Positions 36,172-47,900 of a stretch of DNA of 64,000 nucleotides are shown in pieces. The position numbers and the translations under genes were made by a program. This stretch comes from Zygnema cylindricum. Its lineage: Eukaryota; Streptophyta; Zygnematophyceae; Zygnematales; Zygnemataceae. A model generated the notes under the pieces. It ran no database searches and was not told the origin of the DNA. It saw only the letters and a program-made list of their open reading frames with translations. Each line of letters opens with the position of its first letter. Positions within the stretch are counted from its first letter, which is position 1. The stretch spans positions 320,567 to 384,566 of the forward strand of contig JBBHKE010003409.1 in NCBI GenBank assembly GCA_037447655.1, in the 5' to 3' direction.

Positions 36172-38547
36172 AGAGAGAGAGAGAGACCTTTATTGTAGTA
36201 CCAAATCTACCGCGTTCCATTCGCTCTTAGCACGCTGATATGATCGGCAAGTTCATCCTACCTCTCAATTTCCACGACAGATTGAGGAAGATTACCATAA
36301 GACATGGAAAATAAATGAGCAAGAGAATAGAGGTTTTCCAATATTTCTTCATGGAATAAAATTTTGGATTCACGAAGTATGACTCTCCAACAAAAAAACT
36401 AAGATCAAATAGTTGTCATTTATACGTCCCCTTCTCAATGTTATACTCCTCTTCTACATTAACGACTCATATGTGTCGTGTCGTGCACCCTCTATAATGT
36501 GACGAACACTCTCTTACTAATTGGGCGCTTTTATCTTTTACCCAATTGACCGCCATGAAGCCACATTTAAAGCCTTTTGTGCCCTTCACCCCACAAACAT
36601 GATGAAGTTTTACTGTTTTTAGATTGTTGCGACCCAAAGTAACTATTTAATTTTTATTTAAAAACCTTTGCTAGTCGTATGGTTAGACCTCGTCGTCTCT
36701 CAGCTAATAATGTATAATATTCATATAGGGACATTGTGCCATAGTTGTCCTGTATAAATTTAGTATGAATGAAGGTGGCTTTGGCATTGGCTCATAGGCA
36801 CGTGTCCTACACTACAACACAACTTTCAGTAGTGACACGCTTTGTTGCGATCTTGCAGTTTGTTAAAAAAGTTTGTCTTATTCACGAAGGGTAATTTTGT
36901 AGCTTTGTTCTACGCTACGTGTTTACAACTTAGATGAGAATTTAAAAATCATTTTTCCCAACATCAATTTTGTGTCGTTATACGAGGAGGTTGTCAAAAA
37001 CTTCTTCATAGTAAATAACCGATTTTTAACTTGCATCCGAATTGTGTTATTCTCCAAGTTGACATTGTGATGATGGTATCTTTCGCGAACTATAACATAT
37101 TATATTTGCAGCCATCCAAATTTTCTCATCTTTTCGCACATTTCATTAGAAAGCAAACTAACATGCTTTATGTAACAATATGACCATTCGATAGGTTGCC
37201 CTTATGACTTCGACAAATGTTACGCCACAAAATTGACCTTGTATGAGCTACTTTATCTTCTTTGGCTCTTTCATATGTTTTATGAGAATTTGTTATTGCC
37301 TTTTTAAGTCATTTGTTCTTGTTGATATCAAGCACATTGTTTACCCGCTCGACTAAGTTTTTTGTGCCTTTCATCATTTTTCCGAACAACTTTCAAAGAT
37401 TCACCTTCTTGGTCAATTTCACTTAATGTTTCGAGTTGTACGTTCACGACCTCCCAATAAATTTCTCTCTTTTGTTAAGGTTCCTTGTTCTCCCCTTTAG
37501 ATTGGCATTGTGGCTTTAAGAATCCCTATCAAACCCCTTGTTATTTGTGAACGAGTTTGTTATGAAATATTTATTGGATGACCTTTGCCCAGTTTAGAAT
37601 CTTTCGAAACACCCTTATTCATAAATGGAGTGAGCTACAGTATCTTAACTTGTTGCTTTACACTTAATACGACAATACCAAAAGGCCAAAACTACGGGGT
37701 CGCCCGTGACGTTTTTATTTCATCGATATCGAATATGAAATACTCGATACCAGCTAGCTAACTATTAATTAGTACAACCGATATTCGTAAAGACCGATAT
37801 TGCTGATTTGTTTTATATGTGTTACGTTATAGACTTATAACTTTACACCATAGTTGTTAAAATCGTATTTTACATACGATTCAAACGAGCGAATAATAAG
37901 TAGAAATCAGAGAGGTTGATTTGAAAAAATCGTAAAAGTCGTTAATAAAGATAGGTCCTTATAGTTACGGACATGTTCGTACGTTTGTACACATTTCAAA
38001 CTTACCGCGCGCAAATAGTGTGACGCTGCAACGTCTCTTTTCGAATCTGTCCGTACATTAATGATAAAATTGTTTACATTTTCCTTGAATTTCCTGTTCA
38101 GTTTACCGGACAGAAAGTACTAATACGTGCAACGTATCTTTTCGTCAAATTCCGTACATTTCTCATAAAAAGCGTACAGTTCTCGTAAAATAGCGTACAG
38201 TTGACGTAAATTGCCCGTTCAGTTTACTGGACAGAAAACACATCGCACTATTTTGCGATTTTTTCAAAAGTCACGAATAATACGTAAAATTCGGAAAAAT
38301 GAAAGAATCGCTCGATTCGAACAACTATGCTTTACACACGCTTGCGTGCGTTTCTCTGCACGTCCGCTATATTATTTTATTCGCATGGAAACAAAAAATA
38401 CGATCAGACGGTCGGTCCGTTATATTATTTTATTCGCATGGAAATAAAATACACGATCGGACGGTCCGGATGCCGGTTGGCTCAACTGCGCTCCGCATGT
38501 GGCCTGGCCTCCCCAAGCTGCCACTGTTCGGTCCGGCTCCATCGCTA
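36172..38547. other. Intergenic, possible decayed coding remnant
   Basis: A long gene-free stretch. On the minus strand near 37442-37335 there is a helical, charged reading (NVQLETLSEIDQEGESLKVV) flanked by stops; it could be a remnant of a transposon protein. Further on, GTTCAGTTTAC/TGGACAGAAA is duplicated (about 38096 and 38216). A 55-base unit containing ATTATTTTATTCGCATGGAA is tandemly duplicated at 38361-38470. Confidence 0.4.
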
Positions 38548-39383
38548 GTGTTGGGTATCGAGGACCCATTGCCGATATTCGATATATATCGAATTTCAGG
38601 TACCCGATATTCAATATATCGCTTCGATATATCGAATTTCAAATCATCGCGATATATCGCCGATATATCGTATCGTCGATATATCGAAGCTAAAAAAAAT
38701 AAAAAAAAATAATAATCCCACAGGTTTTCAAAGCCTCATGACTTCGGACAAAGTGACTGTAAAATCTTTGCCGGAAAGAAATACGGTTTTTTCCTGAAAG
38801 TCAGCGGAGTGAAGAGATCTCTGAGGTACATTGAAGAGGTACACTTGTGAAGTACACGTACGTCAAACGCAAGTACGATTTCCCATACGAAAAAGGTCGG
38901 TTTCTAGATGTTTGATGATTCTTGAGATTTGGTAGTCAGCTTACGTGGAACCATTCATATCAGGACACGTATGTAAAACTTATTTAGAAACGATACGCGA
39001 TGTACCCGATGCCTCTGTAATACATAAACTTTGCTGTCCGTACTATTACAGAGACCTCCTCGTGTAACCATACCCCAAAAAAGCAATCATTAGAAGTACA
39101 GAATTAGTACTTTTTTGTCGGTTACATTTTGCGGCGTCTACTTTAAGTCACGGAACGAAAATCACGGCGTACGTGGCGTATTAGACAATTTGACTTTTTC
39201 GCAAAAATAACATATTATATTATATTATAAAAATATTAAATTTAAAAAATACTATATATCGCGATATATATCGCGATGATATATGTTGGTCGCGGTACGA
39301 TATATCGAGGACTCTCCTCGATCGATATTCGATATATCGAATATCGATATTATCGCGATATGAATTTACCCGATACCCAACAC
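38548..39383 (-). mobile_element. Family 2 element, long form, 836 bases
   Basis: It has the ends GTGTTGGGTATCG and CGATACCCAACAC, flanked by TA at 38546-38547 and 39384-39385. Both subterminal zones are packed with CGATATATCG palindromes. A core around 38720-38840 is the reverse complement of 23365-23510. It carries about 370 bases absent from the 23196 copy, including GTACACGTACGTC, so that copy is an internal deletion derivative. No transposase ORF seen. Confidence 0.88.
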
Positions 39384-39397
39384 TATCCATCGCACAC

Positions 39398-39599
39398 TAC
39401 ACCGCCAATCGTTATTAGACTTATGTACTCTATATCGGCGCCCCAAAATTTTGACATTGATACCTTAAGTAGAATAAACTATACTATTTAAGGACGTGGA
39501 CCAGAATCTGCCACGTTTCAGGCACTAAATTAGTATTAATGACACTAATTAATTTTTGACACTAATAATTTCTTTAGTCTAATAACGATTCGTGGTGTA
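39398..39599. mobile_element. Family 1 MITE, about 202 bases
   Basis: Ends are TA-CACCGCCAATCGTTATTAG and CTAATAACGATTCGTGGTG-TA. The interior shares AAGGACGTGGACCAGAATCTGCCACGT-type sequence with 7665-7868. It starts 13 bases after a Family 2 element. Confidence 0.85.
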
Positions 39600-41936
39600 C
39601 TGTACCCAACTGGTTTCTCGGCCGGATTTGACGGCCGGCCGGAAGCGCACGCGAGGCTGCGAACGGCAGTTTGTAGTTTGGAGATTAGGGTTTGGAGACA
39701 GTCTGTTTGGCGGGAAAGACCAGGGATGCCCCTGCCTCCTTTCAGCGCCAGACTGTCAACACGGCTGATACGACACGTGGAGGGGAGCTAAGGAATGCGT
39801 TTACCTCCAATTCCGGTCACGCTTTTCGGGGAGGATTTTGTCGGTATTCGTGGTGTGTGTGTGTTCTCTCTCCTTTCCCGCTCTCTCTCCCTCTCTCTCT
39901 TCCATCCCCTCCCCCTTCTCTTTTCTCTTGCTCACTCCCGCACTTCCCTCCTCCCCTTCACACCCTCCCCTCTTTCTCTCTCTCTCTCTCCTTCTCCGTC
40001 TTTCCCACTTCCTCGCTCTCCCCCCTCTCCTTCCCGCTCCCCCCCCCCTCCCCTTTCTCTCTCTCCCCCTCCCCCACCCCCGCTTTCTCTACCTTCCCCG
40101 TACTCGACCTGCCTCCCTCCCTCTATGCCTCTTCTTCCGTCCTCTCCCTCTTCATATCTCCTTCCCCTCCTCTCCCTCTGTTCCCCCCCATTCCCCCCTT
40201 ACACCCTCCTCCCTCCTCCCCTCCCCCTCCCCATCTCCCTGTCCTTCACTTTCTCTCCCTACCTCCACTCCATCTATCCTTCTCTGCCGCCTCACTCCCC
40301 CCTTCCCCCCTTCCCCCCTTCCCCCCTTCCCCCCTTCCTTCCTCCCCCTGCCCCTGTCCCTCCCTCCCTCCTTCTCTCCCTCCTCCCCCCCCTCCTTTCC
40401 CCTCCCTCTCTTCCTCCCTCCCCCTCCTCTTCTTCTCCAACCCCACTTTCTGCGTGTATTTGTGTGTGTGTGGAAATCCTGCTAGTGGCCGTTGTCAACC
40501 CTAATTTTGGTTCATTGGTGTTGGGAAAATCGACGTATTAGTTTTTCATGTACTTCGTGTTTTTTTTGTGTTTTTTTTTTGTTAATACTATGTTTGGGAA
40601 TGCTCTCAATACGGATGGATTATTTTCGTTGATTGCATTTTTGTTCAGCTCACGAGTGAATGAGGACAATATATGTATATATATTTTTTTGAAGGATTTT
40701 GCAATTTGAAGGAGGACTAGTATTTGTAAATTTTGAAGTTGCTGTAAGGTATGCGGTGACGTCACTTTTTTTTCATTTTGACATCTTAAACAATACTTGT
40801 TTAGGCATGTGGTCAACTGCCACAAAGTTCCTATGGAAATGTTGAGCATTGATTATACAAGCTTTTCAATTTCAACATTTGCCCTGACTTGAAAAAAATT
40901 GTGATCATTCAAGTGTGTTTATGTTAACTTTGTTGATCAACGGAGTTTTCACAAACACACAGGAGTTGCAAATTGTTGTACTTTGTTTGGTCGTTATATC
41001 AAAGCTCGAGATGACGGTAGGATTTTTTGCCTCGCCTTTCAGGTGATAATGTGAAGTCAAACTATCGAAACGATTACCCAAGTTTATGATTTGTTTGTAC
41101 AATGTTTTAAGGTTTTACTTTGCCTATCCGCAAAAACGTGCAAAACAGCATGGTAGCAAAATGTCATTACTGTGTGTAGGATAAAATATTACCACCGATT
41201 CCTTGTATGAAAAGAATACCGGATCTCTGTATAATCTGAAGGTTCCCACCTTTTATAGGTTCAGCTTGTTTTTCAAAATTTCAGTATTGCACTATCTGTT
41301 TACCGGCAAATCTATCCAGAAGGACTTTCCACTTTGACAGGCTATAATTTTTATTTATTTTGCAATTCAATTTTACTGGGTCGATTTATTGTTTTGTGGT
41401 TAAGGTGTACTGATGTAAAAAGTAGTTTTAATTTCAAAGGAAGCGGTGTGATGTATGTTGAAACTTCTTTTCATCCTTTCCCTTTTCCTTTTCTGAATGA
41501 AATGGAATTGATGTCTCTGCATTCTACCTTCCTATAAATGCTTCACAGAATCCACTAAGCTGGGACATTTTGGTCAACTTGTATATACGATGCCTCCTAT
41601 AGCAAGGCAAAAAAGGATATTATCTCTCTTCACTTTTCCCTTTCAAAAATATACGGTGAATATTGTGTACATTGATAGGTTGCCGCATCGACTCCAGTGT
41701 GAAGCTTATCCACATGAGCCTTGAAATGAGTAGTTACTGGAAATGATGTCATCATTATCCTAATCCTGGTCTTATATATTGGTTTCTTGGCTCAGTTGGA
41801 TCCTTGATGCGTTCGGCCAAGAATTTTGATATTATTGGATATGATGATGTTTGAGGTCGAATAAGCTCACATAAGGCATTTTTAAATTTGTTACAGGATT
41901 GGTGTCAAAATTGTAGTTTATGGTAGTAAAACAGAA
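39600..41936. other. Intergenic/5-prime flank with CT-rich tract 39858-40440
   Basis: A GC-richer segment (39612-39850) could hold a promoter or non-coding first exon of the downstream J-domain gene. It is followed by 580 bases of almost pure pyrimidine (CTCTCCC units, including a CCTTCCCC array at about 40295-40340). The long Ser/Pro/Leu frames across it are artefacts. Beyond 40450 the DNA is AT-rich with nothing recognised. A TTTACAG/AAACAG acceptor context just before 41937 suggests a 5-prime UTR intron. Confidence 0.5.
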
Positions 41937-44900
41937 ATGGGGGATGTAGAAGACAAGGCCGCAGCTCGATTGAAGAAGAAAGACCGAAGCTCTAAGAGTA
42001 AAGAAAAGAAAAGGAGTCACAGAGAGAAGGAGAAAAGACGAGAAAGCCGGCGAGCGAGAAAGGAAAGGCGTAATGGGAAGCAGAAGAAAGAAAAAGACAG
42101 CAAGGAGAAGAGAAAAAAGGATCGGAGGAAGTATCATGGCTCCGAGAGTTCTGATGGAGACAGTGAGGACGTGTCAGGCTCTGACGAGAGTAGTAGTGGG
42201 AGTGGATCAGAAGGGGAAAATGATCCAGTTCAACTTTGCAGGGACATGTTACAGTTCCCGAATGTTGCCGCAGACCTAAGACAGGTCAGATTTCAAACAC
42301 TTCTTCCTTAGTGAAACGTGCATAGGTAGAATAGTGATAGGGATAATTGTAATAAATTGTTAATAACAATATAATGATAATATAATAGTATTTATATCAT
42401 GATAGAAATTTATTTCTTTTAACAATTTAATAATAAAATAATAGTAATACTATTGTAATGGAAATAATAGTAATATTATAATATATTGGAGATTATATCT
42501 TTGGGATGGATAAAACTCATTTCTCTCATTGACTTGACCTTTCTCTGTTCTCGAATATGTGCATATAGATATGCAGTAAGTAAGTAGAAGACGTCTTTTG
42601 TATTTTTCCTTGATTTGTATGAAGTGATAGGATTGTAGTTCAGCTTGCAATCTGAAGCCAGAGGAAGATTAAGATGCCCATCTCTGTCCTGACTGAATAA
42701 ACAGTCCTTTTCCAGGGAAAATGAGGTTTCAGTATCCTTTAAAATCATGTCAAACAAGCATGCTTTTTCCTAAAGACGTCTTATTATAGAGTTAATAACC
42801 TCAACCTTTTGTCGCATTCCCCTTAATTGTCTCATGTTGCATGATTTTCTGGTACAAATATGTTCCCGTTTTCTTTTTATTCTCCTGTTACTAACTTTAT
42901 AAGGAGGAACAATTTTCGATTTGTTACAGCTCTTTGAGCTTATTGACAGTGGCCAAGCGGTGGATATTAGGGATCTCCCTGACCGTTCCATGAAGACTTC
43001 ACTTGCTGTTCTGTTCCGTTCTTTGGGACTGCGCAAGTCTCCGCTTGGGATGTATGCTCTCTCTAGAGGAAGTAAACCAACACTAGACACTTTAGGGTTT
43101 TTGCTGGAGGGTAGTCATCCTGTTGGGCCTTCAAATGAAGGTGAACCATTTGGAAAATCAACTCCAAAGGAAGATTTCAGAGAAGAGGGCGGAAGCAAAG
43201 AAACTCCTGGAGAGGCTCGTCGAAAGATTGGACCTGACATGGGCCCTTTGAGGAAAGAACAAAAGGAAGATGAGTCTGTTTTTAATGGTATGGAGGGATT
43301 AAATCCAGCAATAGGTCCGATTGTATCGCCTTTACAAAAAGGAGTGGGTGAAAATAAGTCAGCAGTATCGGTACCTGAGGAAGAGAAGGAGACTAGTGGA
43401 CCTCCTAGAAACAGTCAATCTGAAAGAGGGGAGACTGGAGAGGAGAACAATAGTCAAGAGGGCACAGTTATTGGCCCTTCGTTTCCAGTAAAAGACAAAG
43501 CTCCTCAGAAAAGGTTGGTAGAGTTCGAAGGAGTTTTATGGAATTCTGGTAGAATTGTTTGTTGCATTGCTCAAATTATTTGTTTTCTTTCGGTCGTGAA
43601 TTGAAAGTTTGTCTAGGTTCTCTTCCTTCTTTGATTGTTGATCTGAACTTTAATTGCTTTTAAGTAAGGAACATAAATCTCCAGTTTCAATCTTTTGAAT
43701 GATCTTTTCATTATGCTTTCCTTAATTTTCCTTTGCTTGAACTTGTTTCAAGTGCCGCATCTCTGAAATTTACACAATTCCTTGGTGGGTTCTGGTTTTT
43801 GGGAGGGTTTTTTCAGAATAATTGGCCCAGCAATGCCACCCAAAGAGATACTGATAGCAGCTCAGCAAGTTACGGAGTATGTTCTGCAATTTTTCTAAGT
43901 TGTTTTTGCCCATCCGTTTACGTTTTCTGCATATGGTTACAATGGATAGCTGGTTAGGGAAAGGTCTGTTAAGTGTAGTCTTCATTCAAATATGGGTGAA
44001 AGTGCAGTTTGGAGGATGAAGACGAAGAGGACGGAGACATGATTGGTCCCATGCCGCCTGCAATCATGAGGGAAGCTGAAAATGCCACAGAAGCCGAGCG
44101 TTTTGATGAGGTACTGTTGGTCTTTCTCTTTTCTTGTCTTGTTTGAACTTGTGGTGTCGTCTCCAATCTTGTCTTGTCTCGTTTTATCTTGTCTTGTCTT
44201 GTTTTTTGTCTTGTCCTCTTTTCTGTGGAAAAAGTAAAATTGAAGTACAAACATATTACATATAAGTACGAATAAATTGCATAAGTATGCACAAAATATG
44301 AGTAACACGAATTAAATAAGTAACGCGTACACAAAAAATACGTACAAAGTAGGAAAAAGGAAGTCTGTGTGAAATACATTCAAAGTACACTACTTTTCTG
44401 TACTGTTTTGTACTCAAGCGGCCAATAAAGTGTTACCGAAATCGTTTTTTTTTTTTTTCTTGAGACATATTTACTTAGGGCTGATGTTCGAAAAATTTGG
44501 CCGTTTGAACCACTTGTGTCTGGATTTTTTTAGAAACTGAAATTTTCCTAGATTTATTTTTTGTACTCAAGGAATAACATTTCAAAGTTCAAATACTGTG
44601 TTGTTAGAGTGTGACAAGAAAATGACACAAAATGAAAGATATAAAAGCCTAAAAAACCCTAAAAATGTGGCAGGTGGTCCGGATAATGGCCCCTGATGCG
44701 ACCGCTTATGACATCCTTGGAGTCAATCCTCAATTTTCAAATGCTGACCTGAAAAAACGGTAATTTTGCTCGTAGCCCAACTTTGTCTTTTTGCAGTATT
44801 GTATAATTTGCTCAAGTTTCTCAGCTAGTAGCTTATCCAGACCTGTTTTTTAAACTCGCACATTCTTGATCCGTTGATCATTTCCATTACCCAACAATTA

Positions 44901-47900
44901 AAAACATGTTTTTGATTGGAAGGGCGAGGTTGTTATTTTTCTTAACTTGGTTTCGCATGTCCAGACGGTTGTTTACTGGCTCTCTCTAAATTTTTTCATA
45001 CTGTATTTTTGCCCAATCAACCTCTTTTTCAGAATACGATCTTTGAATATGAGCTTGCTCATGTTTTTCTTAGGCTTTCTTTGTTGAGACCTTTCTTTGT
45101 CTACTTCCGAAGCTATCGACAAGCTCATCAACAACATAACCTTTATGGTCTCCTCTCTCATAGTTAACATGACAAAAATAATGCGATGTGTTTTGCTCAA
45201 CAACAAAACATAACCTTCATAATCTTCTCTCTCATAGTTAACATGGTAGAAGTAAATGTGGTTTTTCTTTTTTTCAGGTATTGGAAGTTGTCCCTTTTGG
45301 TTCATCCTGACAAATGCAGTCATCCACAGTCTCAACAGGCTTTTACTGCTCTCAATGCCGCATTTAAGGACTTGCAAGACCCAGCAAAGGTGTGTCTTAT
45401 TTTTATCTATTTCATTTCCTGTAGTCTTCTGGTTGAGGGATGAAGCAGTATTAAATGTTTTTGGACTTGTATTCTTTATGGGTGTTAAAGGTTTGAAACT
45501 TTTCAATGACCTCAAGCTTTTATATTTGAAGGTGCCAATTCTTCGTGCATTATCATACACAATAAATAGAATGGATGCCATGCATTCATCTCAATGGAGC
45601 TCCAAAAAAAATACTAATAAGAGTGTAAGAAGGGGAAAGAGAGAAGTAATCCTCTCGGCATGTTTGTTTTACATGCAACAGCTTTTGTGATTTTCTGTTT
45701 ATTCTTTCACTACCAATTTATTTAAACTTTAATGGTGCCTACTTCTGTATGTTTTCTGAAATATTTTGCATGCAAATTTTGAAGAACATAACATTTAAGA
45801 GTATGGCGCTTCAGTTTCTGAGCATTTACACCCTGTAAAAGTATAAGCGGGAGACAGTTTCTTGGCTCGGGACGTGTGAATAACAGTTAATGAATAGGAA
45901 AGATGTTTAATCTTTTCTTTTTTGTAGTCAACAATTTAGAAGCAATTGATGTAAAATTGGAGCCACAGGACCTTTCGAATGTTTTCTTCCCTGTTCGTAC
46001 TACATCCAATACTGAATTGCTCACAGTTTGCGAGTCAAATTCTTTATGATTCTTTAACGTTCTTTAACAACTTGGAGTGTTTTGAAAGACAGATGAACTA
46101 TCAAATCCTACTTTAACACACATATTCTACTCAAAATTTAAAGTCTCATAGCTTCATTCTAAAGCGAATGAGTATTTAAGCTCAAATTGAAGCCATTTTT
46201 CTGCAGATACATAACTTCTATTCTTTTAAAGAAGTATATAAAAACAAATCCAAAGAATGTGGATTGTACTTGAGAAAAACATCAAAGGCTGCATGGATTT
46301 TGGTGTTGTCGATTCCAAATATCTGAATTGGAGAAAGAAAGAAATTTTCGAACAATTTAAACGGGTTCTAACTAGCTTTTCAATTTTCGGGGAAACTGTT
46401 GATGGTGTTTCAGAAAGCGATTATTGATGCTGGGATAGCAAATCGAGCAGAAAAATTGGAATACGAGGTACAAGGCGATTCCTTATTAAGGATTTAAGGG
46501 TGCAAATAGAACATGTCTCATTCGATTCAAATTTTGAGGCAACTTGTGTTTGGATATCCGGTGGTTTTGAGACTTTTGTTTTAGAGTCTGATTGCAGGTA
46601 ATTAGGGTTTATCTAAATTCTGGATTTACGTATTTAGATTCTGGCTTATAGTCATTTTTCCCCCTTTTTATTGCCTTATTTTAAGTTAGAAAGGTAAAAC
46701 GTTTCATAAGCTAGTAATAAGTGAATAGTCTAATAAGTTTTAATAAGTATAATAAATGTAATAAGTGTAATAATTTTAATTGGTTGATTAATTTAGAAGT
46801 TTAATGAGTTAATGTCTTGTTTGTGGACCGCATGAATAACCTTTGGGCTTCGACAGTTTCACCAAGAATCTGGTACTGATAGATGAGTAAGTTTAAAATG
46901 TGAAGTTAATTCTATTTGTTGACCACATCAGTGTTTCTTTGTATTTTTGCACTTCCACTCTAAGAACACCTGTAAGTTTAATGAGTTCAGTAAGTCTACT
47001 AAGTTAATGTCTTTTAGTATAGACCACCTGCAGTTTCACCCAACGGACAAATTTTAAAAGATAAAAGTTTAATAAGTTTGATAAGTTCCATAAGTTTGTT
47101 AAGTGAATGTCTCATTGTAGACCACATCAACATCTCTTTGTCTTCTGCGGTTTCACCCGATGAACAAAACTCAAAGTTTAATAAGTTTAGTAAGTTGAAT
47201 AAGTTTGTTAAGTCAATGTCTTATTTGTAGACCACATGAAAATCTCTTTGTTCTTCTGCAGTTTCACCCACAGTCTGGCACCGCTGCAGGCTGAGCTCAA
47301 GGCCCTAAAAGAGGCCGCGGAGTGGAGGCGTCTGCGAGGTACTCATTTCAAACTGCAGGGGAAGCCTCTTCTCTTTGTGCTTTTATTTCAGTGTTGGGCA
47401 ATGGCTCCAGCATCGTTCTTTCTATTTTACATAAATCCTTTCTTGTTTTGCGGTAGATAAATTGTGAAAAAAACTTTTTGCTCGATAATAATGTATTTGC
47501 TTTTTTTTTCTTTTTTTTTTGTCTGCTTTCGTTACAACGGTGAGATTGGTTTTGTGTAGGAAAATTTGTTAGGCATCGTTTTTTCCTCAATACAATAAAT
47601 CACGTCATTATTCATAAAATCCTCGTGAATTCAACCAAACTGGAAACATTTGGTTGCACTTCAAAATGTTTTTAACACACGGAATGCTTTTCGAGGAACT
47701 GTTGTCGCCGGTAAAATTATGCTTGAGCTTTGTTTCAAAAAAAATCTAAATCTATTCAAACACTTTTATAACTGCCCTAAAAGTGTTCAGTCATTTGCCT
47801 ATATATGGAACAACAAAAATTGTCCATTGACCACGACGTATACATATTCATGTATATATATGCATCTATGTGGCATGTACATCTATATATGTATATATAC

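Noticed and set aside
39692-40541. Three overlapping 215-270 residue frames rich in Ser, Pro and Leu
   Set aside because: All three forward frames are open at once across a pyrimidine tract, the mark of low-complexity DNA rather than coding.
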